Origin: HGM10766 sp900757295
GTDB taxonomy: Bacteria > Bacillota_I > Bacilli_A > RF39 > UBA660
Length of the DNA: 64,000 nt
Direction of reading: 5' to 3'
Assembly: GCA_025992315.1 (NCBI GenBank)
Contig: DAJPHG010000001.1
Coordinates: 62,001 to 126,000 of the forward strand
The notes below the pieces were generated by a model. The model was not told the DNA's origin and made no database searches. It was given only the letters and a program-made list of their open reading frames with translations. The translations under genes and the position numbers were made by a program. This document shows positions 1 to 9,436 of the stretch, in pieces (positions within the stretch are counted from its first letter, which is position 1; the number at the start of each line of letters is the position of its first letter).

Positions 1-235
1 ATATTTTTAAATAAAAGCTTAAATTACCTAATTCTAATAATGCAGATATTATCAAAGAACTAAACGAAGTAAATATTGATGAAGCAGGTGCATTTAATCC
101 TAATGTTTCTAATAAAGAAATAAAAAATGTTATTCCAAAATTAATAATTCCCATTATTAATACAACTTTAATAGCCTCACTATATTTCCCATTTAAATCT
201 TGTTTTGCTTTTTCCTTTAATTTTTTTCGGTCCAT
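1..235 (-). CDS. DUF975-family membrane protein, N-terminal part, cut by the window edge
   Basis: An open minus-strand frame starts at the ATG at 233-235, six bases after a strong GAGGAGG ribosome binding site, and runs off the left edge without a stop. It begins MDRKKLKEKAKQDLNGKYSE, the charged N-terminus typical of DUF975 integral membrane proteins, followed by a hydrophobic segment (LIMGIINFGITFFISLL). The function of DUF975 is unknown. About 78 codons are visible. The family call rests on the N-terminal pattern only. Confidence 0.55.
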   Translation of the reverse strand, partial: MDRKKLKEKAKQDLNGKYSEAIKVVLIMGIINFGITFFISLLETLGLNAPASSIFTSFSSLIISALLELGNLSFYLKI

Positions 236-275
236 TATAATCCTCCTCAATAAATCATATTAAAAACAAAATATT

Positions 276-1145
276 TTAATTATTAAATATTTTGTATGGT
301 TTCATTTTAGTTTGATCTTTATCATAGGTTTTATATATTCCTACAACTTTATTATTATAAATAAATACAATTATATCATCTTGATATTTTTTATCTATTA
401 TGGCTCCATTTTTTATTTTATTATACTCTACTCCATTAATATCTATTTGCTTATAATTTTTTAAAGCTTCTTTTAATGTAAGATATTGATAATTATTATT
501 TTTTATTTCATCTAAAGTATAACTATTCTCTATAGTAAAATCACCTTGTTTAGTTCTAATTAAACTAGACATAGTACCTATTGTATTTAATTTAGCTGCT
601 ATATCTTCTACTAAAGATCTAATATATGTACCTTTAGATACTTCTACTTTAAAAGTAATAATATTATCAGTATATTCTATTAATTCTATAGCATAAATAT
701 GAATTTGTCTTTTAGGCAGTTCTATTTCTATATTATTTCTTGCATATTCGTAAAGTTTTTTACCATTTATTTTTACAGCAGAATATTTTGGTACTTCTTG
801 ATAGCTAGTTCCTAAAAAACTATTTAATGCAGATTTTATTTCATCTACAGAGTATTTTCTTACTTTTTGTTCTTGTTCTATATTTCCTGTAATATCTTTA
901 GTATCAGTTTTTATTCCTAATTTTATTTGAGCTATATATTCTTTTTTAGTTGATGTTAATAAATCACAAAGTTTAGTTGCTTCATTTATAACTACAACTA
1001 GTACACCTTTAGCCATTGGATCTAATGTACCTGTATGACCAATTTTTTTAGTTTTAAAGATTGGTATTAATTTATTAACAACATCTCTACTAGTCATATT
1101 TTCTTCTTTATTTACTAATAGTATTTTATTTTCCATCATTGCCAT
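276..1145 (-). CDS. truB: tRNA pseudouridine(55) synthase TruB
   Basis: TruB converts U55 of the tRNA T-loop to pseudouridine in the cytoplasm. The catalytic motif GHTGTLDP is at residues 36-43, with the nucleophilic Asp at position 42, followed by the conserved G-V-L. The length of 289 aa is normal for a TruB with a C-terminal PUA-like tail. It is the last gene of the rbfA-truB pair. Its start overlaps the end of rbfA by about 20 bases, suggesting translational coupling. ATGs at codons 1, 3 and 4 are all possible starts and none has a clear ribosome binding site. Confidence 0.95.
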   Translation of the reverse strand: MAMMENKILLVNKEENMTSRDVVNKLIPIFKTKKIGHTGTLDPMAKGVLVVVINEATKLCDLLTSTKKEYIAQIKLGIKTDTKDITGNIEQEQKVRKYSVDEIKSALNSFLGTSYQEVPKYSAVKINGKKLYEYARNNIEIELPKRQIHIYAIELIEYTDNIITFKVEVSKGTYIRSLVEDIAAKLNTIGTMSSLIRTKQGDFTIENSYTLDEIKNNNYQYLTLKEALKNYKQIDINGVEYNKIKNGAIIDKKYQDDIIVFIYNNKVVGIYKTYDKDQTKMKPYKIFNN

Positions 1146-1476
1146 GTATTTCTTTAATTATTTTTTCTATTTTATCTCCATATTCAATTGATTCATCATA
1201 AACAAATATTAATTTTGGAGTATGTCTGATATCTATTCTTTCTGATAAACATTTACGAATAAAGCCAGCAGCTTCATTTAAATCTTTTAAGATATCCTTT
1301 TTATTTGTGTCATCCATAGAAGTAAAGTATACTTTAGCAAAACTAAGATCATTTGTTACTTCACAAGCTGTTATGGTTACTTTATGTAGAACATAATCTC
1401 TTGCTTCATTAGATAAAATATCACTTATTTCTTTTGCAATGGAAGAAGATATTCTTTTTATTTTTATACTTGCCAT
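1126..1476 (-). CDS. rbfA: Ribosome-binding factor A (RbfA)
   Basis: RbfA is a KH-fold 30S maturation and cold-adaptation factor. The 116-aa product has the typical start MASIKIKRISSSIAKEISDI and the central pattern with T-S-M-D in the middle strand. I place the start at the ATG at 1474-1476. The longer frame begins with a GTG that is part of the AAAGGTGAT ribosome binding site. It overlaps truB and lies downstream of tdk. In most Bacillota rbfA directly follows infB; here thymidine kinase sits between them. Confidence 0.95.
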   Translation of the reverse strand: MASIKIKRISSSIAKEISDILSNEARDYVLHKVTITACEVTNDLSFAKVYFTSMDDTNKKDILKDLNEAAGFIRKCLSERIDIRHTPKLIFVYDESIEYGDKIEKIIKEIHGNDGK

Positions 1477-1535
1477 TTTTATCACCTTTTCCTTGGTTAT
1501 TATAGCATAGAGCTATCTTTATTCTCAACTAATAA

Positions 1536-2123
1536 CTATAGTTTAGTAATTCCTAATACTTTAGTAACATAGCATTTGCCACATAAAGATTCATATTTAA
1601 TTTCTGTAGTTCCATCAATTAATATATCATCTCCCTCTTTTAAATACTCACCATTTAGTGTCCTAACATTAAATCTAGCTTTTTTACCACATTTACATAT
1701 AGTTGGTATTTCTTCTAAACTATCAGCAACTTCTACTAATCGAGAACTTCCTGTAAATACTACAGACTTAAAATTAGTTTTTAAACCATAGGCTATAACA
1801 GGGATGTCATAGATTTTAGTAATATAAAATAATTCATCTATTTGGTTTCGGGATAGAAATTGTGCTTCGTCTACTAGGATACAATCTAAATTATCTAAGT
1901 ATTTACGAATTTTATCGATTATTTTTTCATCAATACCTATTAATTCATCAACTTTTCTTTTTAAACCTATTCTATTAATAATAGTGTCATTGCCTTTTTT
2001 ATCTATGTTAGATTTTATTACAATAACTTTTTTGCCTTGTTCTTCATAGTTATGTGCAGCTTGAAGTAACATTGTTGTTTTTCCTGAATTCATTGCTCCA
2101 TATTTAAAATGTAATTTAGCCAT
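1536..2123 (-). CDS. tdk: Thymidine kinase (type II, zinc-containing)
   Basis: This enzyme phosphorylates thymidine to dTMP for salvage. The P-loop is GAMNSGKTT at residues 9-17. The catalytic Glu86 lies in DEAQF (85-89), the lasso-domain zinc ligands are Cys143, Cys145, Cys181 and Cys184, and the length of 195 aa is standard. It lies between infB and rbfA. An intrinsic terminator after infB implies that tdk, and possibly rbfA and truB with it, is transcribed from its own promoter. The inserted position is unusual for the otherwise conserved nusA-infB-rbfA-truB cluster. Confidence 0.95.
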   Translation of the reverse strand: MAKLHFKYGAMNSGKTTMLLQAAHNYEEQGKKVIVIKSNIDKKGNDTIINRIGLKRKVDELIGIDEKIIDKIRKYLDNLDCILVDEAQFLSRNQIDELFYITKIYDIPVIAYGLKTNFKSVVFTGSSRLVEVADSLEEIPTICKCGKKARFNVRTLNGEYLKEGDDILIDGTTEIKYESLCGKCYVTKVLGITKL

Positions 2124-2222
2124 TTCTTATCAACTCTTTTCTATTAAAATGATATCACATTTAACAAATTATTTTAATTTCTATTATTTGATTTTACAAT
2201 TATTTACTCAATATTTTTATAT

Positions 2223-2247
2223 AAAAAAAGACATCAAATATGATGCC
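2223..2247 (-). terminator. Intrinsic terminator after infB
   Basis: On the minus strand a seven-pair stem (GGCATCA with TGATGTC, one G-U pair) and a four-base loop are followed by seven T residues. It lies 16 bases beyond the infB stop and separates the rimP-nusA-ylxR-infB transcript from tdk. Confidence 0.8.
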
Positions 2248-2262
2248 TAAATTTACAAAGTA

Positions 2263-4371
2263 TTATACTCTTTTTATTTCTACCATTTCATAAGCTTCGA
2301 TAATATCTTTTTCTTTGATATCATTAAATCCTTCAATAGTAATACCACATTCAAAGCCTTTTTTAACTTCTTTTACAGTATCTTTTCCTCTTTGAACACT
2401 AGATATCTTTCCATCGTGAATAATAACGCCATCTCTAATAATTCTAGCAGATGCATTATTTTTAATAATACCATCTAAAACGTAAGATCCAGCTATAGTA
2501 CCTACTTTAGAGAATTTAAATAATTGTCTAACTTCCGCTGATCCCATTACTTTTTCTTCATATTCTGGATCTAATAAGCCTTTCATAGCAAGTTCCATTT
2601 CTTCTACTACTTTATAAATAATTGTGTATAAACGGATTTCTACAGAATATTCTTTAGCTATTTCTTTAGTCATATTAGAAGGAGATACATTAAATCCTAT
2701 AATTATTGCATTTGAAGCATTTGCTAAAACAACATCACTTTCAGTAATTGTACCAATTCCTGATCTAATAACGTTAACTTTAACTCCTTCAACATCTATT
2801 TTTTCTAAAGCATTTTTAACTGCTTCTTCACTACCCTTAACATCTGTTTTTAAAACAACATTTATTTCTTTATTTCCCGCATTGATATGATCAAAAAGAT
2901 CATCTAATGAAAGTGTTGATTTGGTTGCTGATTTTTCTTTATCAATAGCTTCTCTTTTAGCTGCAATTGACTTAGCTTGACTTTCAGTTTCAAAAGCCAT
3001 GAACTTATCACCAGCAGATGGATTTTTTGATACTCCTGTTATTTCAACTGGTGTAGAAGGTCCAGCTTCTACGATTGGTTCACCAAGATCATTTTTCATT
3101 GTTCTAACTTTTCCAAAATAATGTCCAACTACAATTGGATCGCCAATTCTTAAAGTACCATTTTGAATTAGAATAGAAGCTATTCCACCAATATTTTTAT
3201 CGATTTTAGCTTCAATAACTGTACCAACAGCATAACGTTTTGGATTAGCTTTTAATTCATTCATTTCAGATATAGTTAAGATAGTTTCTAATAATAGATC
3301 TATTCCTTCACCAGTTACGGCAGAGATATTAACAAATGGAACATTTCCACCCCATTCTTCTGGAGTTATGTTGATTTCAGCCATTTCAGTTTTAATTCTT
3401 TCAGGATTAGCATCTTTTTTATCAATCTTATTTACTGCAACTACAATTGGTACTTTTGCAGATAAAGCATGATCAACAGCTTCTTTTGTTTGTGGCATTA
3501 CACCATCATCTGCTGCAACAATTATAATAACAACATCTGTTACACTTGCTCCTCTAGCACGCATTTGAGTAAATGCAGCATGCCCTGGAGTATCAATAAA
3601 TGTTATTTTTTGACCATTACGTTCTACTTGATAAGCACCAATATGTTGAGTGATTCCCCCAAATTCATTTGATACAACATGAGAATTTCTAATATAGTCT
3701 AATAATGTTGTTTTACCATGATCAACATGTCCCATTATTGTAACTACTGGTGGTCTTTCTATTAGGTCTTCTTCTTTATCAATTACTTCATATTCTTCAA
3801 AATTAGCTAAATCTCTTGTGGAATCTTTTTTTAATTTTTTATTATATTCTAAAGCAATAATTTCAGCATTATCATAATCAATTGCTTGATTTAAAGATAA
3901 CATTAATCCAGAATTCATTAATTTCATTATTACTTCTGTTGGATTAACATTTAATTCTTCAGCTAAAGCTGCTACTGTCATATTATCATGATATAAAATA
4001 ACATCTTTTTCTTCATCATTTGTTTGCAATTTTGATTTATGTTTATACATTGCTTTTCTTTTATTTAAATATTCTTTATTATCGCTGGTATTTTTCTTCT
4101 TTAGTTTTTGTTTTCTGATATTATCATCAACTGCATGTTTTACACTAGATAATTCCATTATTTCATCTACAGCTTCATCAATAACATCCTCTTCTTCTAA
4201 AGAAGCTTCTTCATTTGTACTGATTAAACTAAATACATTATCTAAGATAATTACATCATCATCTTCTAAATAATCCTCTTTATTATTTGCTTTAATACCT
4301 AATTCTTGACATTTTTTCAATACTTCAGCAATTGTTAAATTCATAGATTGTGCATATTCTTCTACACTCAT
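2263..4371 (-). CDS. infB: Translation initiation factor IF-2
   Basis: IF-2 is the GTPase that delivers initiator tRNA to the 30S subunit and promotes subunit joining. At 702 aa it is a short-form IF-2. An N-terminal IF2_N domain (about residues 1-50) and an acidic and lysine-rich linker precede a second IF2_N domain (about 130-180). The G domain follows, with G1 GHVDHGKTT at 214-222, then DTPGH and NKID, and domains II-IV are complete. A GGAGGAATAGT ribosome binding site precedes the ATG. It is 16 bases downstream of ylxR. The L7Ae-like ylxQ gene that usually sits between ylxR and infB is absent. Confidence 0.97.
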   Translation of the reverse strand: MSVEEYAQSMNLTIAEVLKKCQELGIKANNKEDYLEDDDVIILDNVFSLISTNEEASLEEEDVIDEAVDEIMELSSVKHAVDDNIRKQKLKKKNTSDNKEYLNKRKAMYKHKSKLQTNDEEKDVILYHDNMTVAALAEELNVNPTEVIMKLMNSGLMLSLNQAIDYDNAEIIALEYNKKLKKDSTRDLANFEEYEVIDKEEDLIERPPVVTIMGHVDHGKTTLLDYIRNSHVVSNEFGGITQHIGAYQVERNGQKITFIDTPGHAAFTQMRARGASVTDVVIIIVAADDGVMPQTKEAVDHALSAKVPIVVAVNKIDKKDANPERIKTEMAEINITPEEWGGNVPFVNISAVTGEGIDLLLETILTISEMNELKANPKRYAVGTVIEAKIDKNIGGIASILIQNGTLRIGDPIVVGHYFGKVRTMKNDLGEPIVEAGPSTPVEITGVSKNPSAGDKFMAFETESQAKSIAAKREAIDKEKSATKSTLSLDDLFDHINAGNKEINVVLKTDVKGSEEAVKNALEKIDVEGVKVNVIRSGIGTITESDVVLANASNAIIIGFNVSPSNMTKEIAKEYSVEIRLYTIIYKVVEEMELAMKGLLDPEYEEKVMGSAEVRQLFKFSKVGTIAGSYVLDGIIKNNASARIIRDGVIIHDGKISSVQRGKDTVKEVKKGFECGITIEGFNDIKEKDIIEAYEMVEIKRV

Positions 4372-4387
4372 ACTATTCCTCCTTTTC

Positions 4388-4648
4388 TTATTTAACTAAA
4401 TTTATTAATTCATCATAAATATTATCTTCTACTTTAACTTCTAATATTTTTTCTAATATTTTATTTTGCTTAGCTTTTTTTATTACTTCTTTATCTTTTT
4501 TTAGATAAGCACCTTTCCCATTCATTTTGCCAGTTTCATCAACTTTTACTTCTTGCTCTGGTGTTCTAACTACTCTAATTAAATCTTTTTTTTCACATTT
4601 TTCTCTAGTGATAACGCAAGTTCGCATAGGAATTTTTTTTATTTTCAT
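4388..4648 (-). CDS. ylxR: YlxR (RnpM) family nucleic-acid-binding protein
   Basis: This is an 86-aa member of the DUF448 family, whose Bacillus homologue binds RNase P RNA and modulates its activity. The family signature is clear: PMRTCVITREKCEKKDLIRV near the N-terminus and GKMNGKGAYL in the middle. The C-terminus is lysine-rich. It lies 3 bases from nusA and 16 bases from infB in the same operon, the canonical position for the gene. Confidence 0.93.
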   Translation of the reverse strand: MKIKKIPMRTCVITREKCEKKDLIRVVRTPEQEVKVDETGKMNGKGAYLKKDKEVIKKAKQNKILEKILEVKVEDNIYDELINLVK

Positions 4649-4651
4649 AAA

Positions 4652-5767
4652 TTAATTACTATTTCCTTCTTCGTTTATTTGACTTAAAGTTTTTACACTT
4701 ATTTTATATTTTGTTAAACGACTTGCTAATTTTACATTATTTCCCTTTTTACCAATAGCAAGTGAGAAATTACTATCATCAAATATAGCTAGTGCTTCTT
4801 TTTTCTTTTCATCTATTATATTTACGATAGCATTTTTAGCTGGAGATAATGCATTGGCAATGAATTCTTGTGGGTCTTCACTATATAATACTAGATCAAC
4901 TTTTTCACCATTTAATTCTTTTAAAATAGCTCCAATTCTGCTTCCTCTTTCACCTATGCATGCTCCAATTGGATCAATTTTTTCATCTTTAGAGTAAACA
5001 GCAACTTTACTTCTAACTCCTGCTTCTCTAGCTACACTATAAAGTTCTATAGTACCATCAGCAAGTTCAGGTATCTCACTTTCAAATAATCTTTTTACAA
5101 AGCCATAATGTTTTCTTGATAATAAAATAAGTGGTCCTTTAGTTTGAGCTTCTACTTTAGTAACATAGGCTTTAATTGATGAACCCATTTTAACTTGTTC
5201 ATTTGGAATCATTTCAGTTTTTCTTAAAATACCTCTAGTTCTTCCTAAATCCACATAGTAATTATTAGCATCTTCCATAGCTAATGTTCCTACTACTAAT
5301 TCATCTTGTTTATCAGCAAATTCTTCCATGATACTGTTTCTTTCAGCTTCTCTAATTTTTTGAGTAACAACTTGTTTAGCAGTACTTGCTGCAACTCTTC
5401 CAAAATCAGCAGGTGTAACTTCTTTTTCGATAGTTTCTCCTACTTTAATATCAGGTACAATTTTAACAGCATCTTCTAAAAGTATTTGTGCATCTGGATT
5501 TATTTCTGGTTCAGTGTAAGTAATATTTCCTTCTTCATCAACAATTTCTTCGCCATCTAAATAGTCTTCTACAACTACTAAATATGAGAATACTTTTATT
5601 TCACCAGTTTCTCTGTTAATATCTACTCTTACGTTTGTTTTAGAATCAAAATTCTTCTTATAGGCAGTAGTAAGTGCTTGTTCCATAGCTTCAAAAACTA
5701 CATCTTTAGAAATACCTTTTTCTTCTACTATATGGTTTAATGCTTTAATAAATTCTTTACTATTCAT
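4652..5767 (-). CDS. nusA: Transcription termination/antitermination factor NusA
   Basis: NusA binds RNA polymerase and nascent RNA, affecting pausing, termination and antitermination. The 371-aa product has the N-terminal RNAP-binding domain (about 1-125), an S1 domain (about 135-200) and two KH domains. The KH1 motif IGACIGERGSRI and KH2 motif AIGKKGNNVKLA are visible. It lacks the acidic C-terminal repeats of the enterobacterial protein, as is normal in Bacillota. Its ATG shares one base with the rimP stop (TAATG), indicating translational coupling. Confidence 0.96.
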   Translation of the reverse strand: MNSKEFIKALNHIVEEKGISKDVVFEAMEQALTTAYKKNFDSKTNVRVDINRETGEIKVFSYLVVVEDYLDGEEIVDEEGNITYTEPEINPDAQILLEDAVKIVPDIKVGETIEKEVTPADFGRVAASTAKQVVTQKIREAERNSIMEEFADKQDELVVGTLAMEDANNYYVDLGRTRGILRKTEMIPNEQVKMGSSIKAYVTKVEAQTKGPLILLSRKHYGFVKRLFESEIPELADGTIELYSVAREAGVRSKVAVYSKDEKIDPIGACIGERGSRIGAILKELNGEKVDLVLYSEDPQEFIANALSPAKNAIVNIIDEKKKEALAIFDDSNFSLAIGKKGNNVKLASRLTKYKISVKTLSQINEEGNSN

Positions 5768-6027
5768 TATTTTTCTTCTCCTTGTTCTTTACTTATTACA
5801 TCTAATATATATGAATCTTCTATAAAATCATATTTATCTACAATAGGATTTATTATATTGGTTGCTTCAACTATTGTATCTAAATCGATTCCTCCTATTT
5901 TATCTAATTCAATAGTTAGAAATTTATATTTCTTTTCTTCTTTAACAAAAATATCTGTTACAATGATATTCATTGATTTTAGTGAATCTTGTACTTCACT
6001 TTTTAACTTAGTCAAATTTTCTTCCAT
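5767..6027 (-). CDS. rimP: Truncated RimP-like protein (N-terminal domain only)
   Basis: RimP is a 30S subunit maturation factor of about 150 aa with an alpha/beta N-terminal domain and an SH3-like C-terminal domain. This product is only 86 aa. It matches the N-terminal domain (GGIDLDTIVEATNIINPIVD, then IEDSYILDVIS) and ends in SKEQGEEK, where the SH3 domain should begin. The position directly before nusA and the GAGGTGAGCC ribosome binding site support the identity. There is no trace of the missing domain, because nusA starts at the stop codon. It could be a functional minimal RimP or a degenerate remnant. Confidence 0.75.
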   Translation of the reverse strand: MEENLTKLKSEVQDSLKSMNIIVTDIFVKEEKKYKFLTIELDKIGGIDLDTIVEATNIINPIVDKYDFIEDSYILDVISKEQGEEK

Positions 6028-6047
6028 GGCTCACCTCATTACAATAA

Positions 6048-6075
6048 TAAAAGCAGGATTTTTATGCCCGCTTTC
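6048..6075 (-). terminator. Hairpin in the rimP-nusA leader, possible attenuator
   Basis: On the minus strand an eight-pair stem (AAAGCGGG with CCTGCTTT, one G-U pair) and a roughly nine-base AT-rich loop are followed by TTTATTATT. It lies between the extended -10 at 6089-6094 and the rimP start, so it would form in the 5' leader of the rimP-nusA-infB transcript. It could act as an attenuator or as a second terminator for the gene upstream. Confidence 0.55.
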
Positions 6076-6088
6076 TTCTGTTATTTGT

Positions 6089-6094
6089 ATTATA
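6089..6094 (-). promoter_or_regulatory. Extended -10 promoter of the rimP-nusA-infB operon
   Basis: The minus strand reads TGTGTTATAAT, a perfect TATAAT with an upstream TGn extension. No good -35 is visible at the right distance. About 60 bases lie between it and the rimP start codon, and they include a hairpin. Confidence 0.6.
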
Positions 6095-6114
6095 ACACAC
6101 TTTTAGTTATTTGG

Positions 6115-6143
6115 AAAAGAAAATTAGTTATTCACTAATTTTC
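6115..6143 (-). terminator. Terminator overlapping the stop of the first prepilin-like gene
   Basis: A perfect ten-base inverted repeat (GAAAATTAGT with ACTAATTTTC, five-base loop) spans the stop codon on the minus strand and is followed by TTTT. The stem is AT-rich, so efficiency is uncertain. Confidence 0.55.
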
Positions 6144-9100
6144 ATACTTTCTAATTCTTTAACTAATTCATCATAACTTAATGGATTTTGTGTTGAAGTT
6201 TGAGTCAAATTTCTTATTGCGTTGTAATTTTCAGAATAATTATCATTATCAATCACAGAATCTCCTTTTGTTTTTATAAATATTTTATATCTTTGAGAAA
6301 TATTTTCACTGTTATTATAATAGTGAGATATTTTTTGTGCAGATGATGCATTTTCATCATACCATAAAGAATATGTTTTAAATTTTTTCCTTTCTTTTTC
6401 ATTTTGAACAATTAATCCACATTTATTACCATCGCTAACGTTATGTTTATAAATTTTCCAAATTCCATTAATAGTGCTCAAATAGGTATTAACATTGCTA
6501 TTTAAATAATTCATTTCATTTTGGTTGCAAGAATTTGTATTATAATATGGATCATAAACTGTTGAACCATTTAAAAATCCACTAGCACTATTATAATTAT
6601 TTTGAAGATCTTTAGTAGAAATAGACATGTTATCAATAGATGCTACTGTTTGACCATTTCTATATATGTAGCAGTCTTCTCCAGTTGCTCCACTTTTTAT
6701 ATATACATTCGCTTCATCTTTAGAAATATAGTAACTATTAGTATGTGAATACTCTTTTCTTAATATACATAATAAACCTGACGGATCATCATACGTATCA
6801 TTATATCTTCTTAAATATATTTGATCATACCCATCTGCATGTGTAGATCCAGATTGAACTATACGTAAAGAAAATAAAGCATATTTCCCAATAATTCCTA
6901 AAAATTGTGGCATTTGATCACCAAATTCTAGCATTGATGATGGTCTGTTCGTATTTAATTCAAACATTTTAATTTTATAACTATCATATGGTACAATATC
7001 AACTTTCAAATTTATACCTTTAGTTTTATAATTACTTACTATTTTATTTACCGCTGTTCTATAAGAATTGTAATTTTCATTTGGAACATAGAATATTACA
7101 TATTTTGTATTACTGAATGTTACTTTACATTCGGTATCATTTGTAACATTTTTGACATTTAATAGCTTAGTTGAATTATCATAACTTGCTTTTTGATTAT
7201 TAGTGCAAGAAAGATTTGAATACTCATAGTTATAATTTCCAGTTACATTAAAAGATGCGTTTTTAGTTTTTAAAACTTGTTTTGGGTTTGTATTATCTAC
7301 TAATGGATCAGCTTCATTTTCTAAGCGATAAGGATCATTTTCTGTTCCATTTCCTTTAATTTGTAAATCCCCATTAATATTTATAACTGGCCTTATACGA
7401 GCAGATAAATTAGAAGAAGATGGTTCAAAGTAATTTTTATCCCAATTTTTTCTGTAATCAACCGTTAAATATTGTATATTATTATAATAAGTACTATAAC
7501 CATTCATTGTCCACCAAGCATAATTATCTTTTAAATAATAATCAGTTCGCGATATTTGAGATGAAGCTGCAATATTTCTATATTTTGATTGAAGTCCAGC
7601 ATAAACAACTTCTTGACCTGTTAACATACCAATCGGATTAGTTAAAAGACCATTTGAAACTGATAATTTATTGGTACACCTCAAATTATAACCACCATCA
7701 TAATTGTCGTCACAAAAATAATTATCAACAATATAGTCACTATAGTTTTGTAAATAATTATCATAAAAATTATTTAAAGCATCTTCAGCAGCAGAATGAA
7801 AAAATTTATTTTTCATGTCAGAGTCTCTATTACTAATAAAACTATTTAATATTAATTTTATACTTCCATTTTCATTAGTTCTTACTATTTTCCACTTTAA
7901 TCCAGCAAAATTCAAATTATTATTATTTACACTACCTCTATAATAATAAATCGTACTGTTATCAACTGTTGTTTTATATAAACCTGCTTGAGTTGTAGAA
8001 GTTGTAGCTTTACCAATATCAGCATTTGTTTTTATTTCATTATCATTTATAATTGATTCTTTTAAAGTTTTAGAATTATATAAATAACCATTTTCAGCTA
8101 TTACTTTAACATTAAATATCTGTTTTATATAAGTAATATTACATGTAATATTATTTTTAATATTAGAAATATTTAGAACATTATTTTTAAAAGAATAACT
8201 TGATGTTCCATTACAAACTATTTTGGAGTATTCGTATCCTTCTTTAGGTGAAATAGTTTTAGTAACTGAATCATTATAATTAATTGTTTGCGTAGTAGAA
8301 ATTGTTTGATCATATATTTCATTAATAATAACTTGATATTTATTTATTTCATAATATGCATATAAAGTTGTATTACTTGTTATGGCGGTATTTATAAATT
8401 TGGTTTTACCGTTTTCATCTATTAGTTGTTCGCCTAAACCATTTTTCTTTGTATAATATCCTTTAAATTTATATCCTGTTTTTGAAGGTCGTTCTATTGT
8501 TACTTGAGATGTATTACAAATATTTTTATCTGTACAAATTCTTGAATTATAGTATTCTACTAATGATTTAGACCCCGCTACATTCGCATTTTGATTATCC
8601 AAAGTAATAGTATATACTCCTGGCTCGTAAATTGCTTTTAATGTAATATTTTTTGTGACTGTTATTTTATCATTTGGTTTATAATTTATATCTGTTTCAT
8701 TTGAAGAATAATTATCATTTTGTCTCCAACCTTTAAAAACATAACCTGCTTTTACTGGCTCTTCACTAGTTATTGTATATGAATCTTTATAAGCAACACT
8801 TGCAGTATTTATATTTGCTGATGTTCCACCATTTAAATCATATGTTACATTAAAATTCTTTTTAGTCCATATTGCATATAAATTTAAGTTTTTAGTTATT
8901 TTTGTATTTGAATCAGTTAATATATTTCCATTTTCTTTTTTAGACCAACCTACAAAATTATATCCATTTGTAGTTGGTACTGCTTGATTTAAAGTTACAT
9001 AATCACCTTTTTTATATTTAGTGTTATCTTTTGGCAGATTTTGAACCATTTCATCTTTTAAGTTTGATTTATAAGTTACTTTTAGGTATTTTGTATCTGA

Positions 9101-9418
9101 ATTACATTCTTGATCACTTTTTATAGTTAATTCGCCATTTACTATTTCAACATATTTATCTTTGTAATCTTTTATTTCGTTTTCTTTTAAATAGTTTTGT
9201 TTTATTAATTCTTCTACTGATACACATCCACTTTTTTGTTCTACTTCTAGATAAGTTTCTGCTGCAGATTTAATAATACTTTCTATTCTTGCAGTTTCAC
9301 TTTGATCTTGTTTTTTATATAAACCTACCATATTTACTGCTATGATTGATCCAATTAAACCTAACAAAGCTATTGTTACTATTAATTCAACTAGCGTAAA
9401 ACCTCTTTTTTCATTCAT
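6128..9418 (-). CDS. Giant prepilin-like surface protein with InlB-type B repeats
   Basis: A 1096-aa protein begins with a type IV prepilin/pseudopilin leader, KRG then FTLVELIVTIALLGLIG, the N-methylation and cleavage motif recognised by prepilin peptidase. A pilin-like helix follows to about residue 65, then several Listeria-Bacteroides (InlB B) repeats at about 120-370 with the Y.F.GW...Y...W spacing, and a large Asn/Tyr-rich C-terminal region of no recognised family. The real start is the ATG at 9416-9418; the longer frame starts at a GTG inside the AGGTGG ribosome binding site. It is paralogous to the gene just upstream. The role is probably adhesion or surface filament formation. No pilus ATPase or prepilin peptidase gene is in the window. 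Confidence 0.75.
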   Translation of the reverse strand: MNEKRGFTLVELIVTIALLGLIGSIIAVNMVGLYKKQDQSETARIESIIKSAAETYLEVEQKSGCVSVEELIKQNYLKENEIKDYKDKYVEIVNGELTIKSDQECNSDTKYLKVTYKSNLKDEMVQNLPKDNTKYKKGDYVTLNQAVPTTNGYNFVGWSKKENGNILTDSNTKITKNLNLYAIWTKKNFNVTYDLNGGTSANINTASVAYKDSYTITSEEPVKAGYVFKGWRQNDNYSSNETDINYKPNDKITVTKNITLKAIYEPGVYTITLDNQNANVAGSKSLVEYYNSRICTDKNICNTSQVTIERPSKTGYKFKGYYTKKNGLGEQLIDENGKTKFINTAITSNTTLYAYYEINKYQVIINEIYDQTISTTQTINYNDSVTKTISPKEGYEYSKIVCNGTSSYSFKNNVLNISNIKNNITCNITYIKQIFNVKVIAENGYLYNSKTLKESIINDNEIKTNADIGKATTSTTQAGLYKTTVDNSTIYYYRGSVNNNNLNFAGLKWKIVRTNENGSIKLILNSFISNRDSDMKNKFFHSAAEDALNNFYDNYLQNYSDYIVDNYFCDDNYDGGYNLRCTNKLSVSNGLLTNPIGMLTGQEVVYAGLQSKYRNIAASSQISRTDYYLKDNYAWWTMNGYSTYYNNIQYLTVDYRKNWDKNYFEPSSSNLSARIRPVININGDLQIKGNGTENDPYRLENEADPLVDNTNPKQVLKTKNASFNVTGNYNYEYSNLSCTNNQKASYDNSTKLLNVKNVTNDTECKVTFSNTKYVIFYVPNENYNSYRTAVNKIVSNYKTKGINLKVDIVPYDSYKIKMFELNTNRPSSMLEFGDQMPQFLGIIGKYALFSLRIVQSGSTHADGYDQIYLRRYNDTYDDPSGLLCILRKEYSHTNSYYISKDEANVYIKSGATGEDCYIYRNGQTVASIDNMSISTKDLQNNYNSASGFLNGSTVYDPYYNTNSCNQNEMNYLNSNVNTYLSTINGIWKIYKHNVSDGNKCGLIVQNEKERKKFKTYSLWYDENASSAQKISHYYNNSENISQRYKIFIKTKGDSVIDNDNYSENYNAIRNLTQTSTQNPLSYDELVKELESMKISE

Positions 9419-9436
9419 ATTGTCCACCTATTTTTT

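Noticed and set aside
3469..3672. Plus-strand frame of 67 codons inside infB, and similar frames opposite nusA, dnaK, dnaJ and the P-type ATPase.
   Set aside because: No ribosome binding sites, low-complexity Ser/Phe/Leu products and full overlap with well-supported genes.
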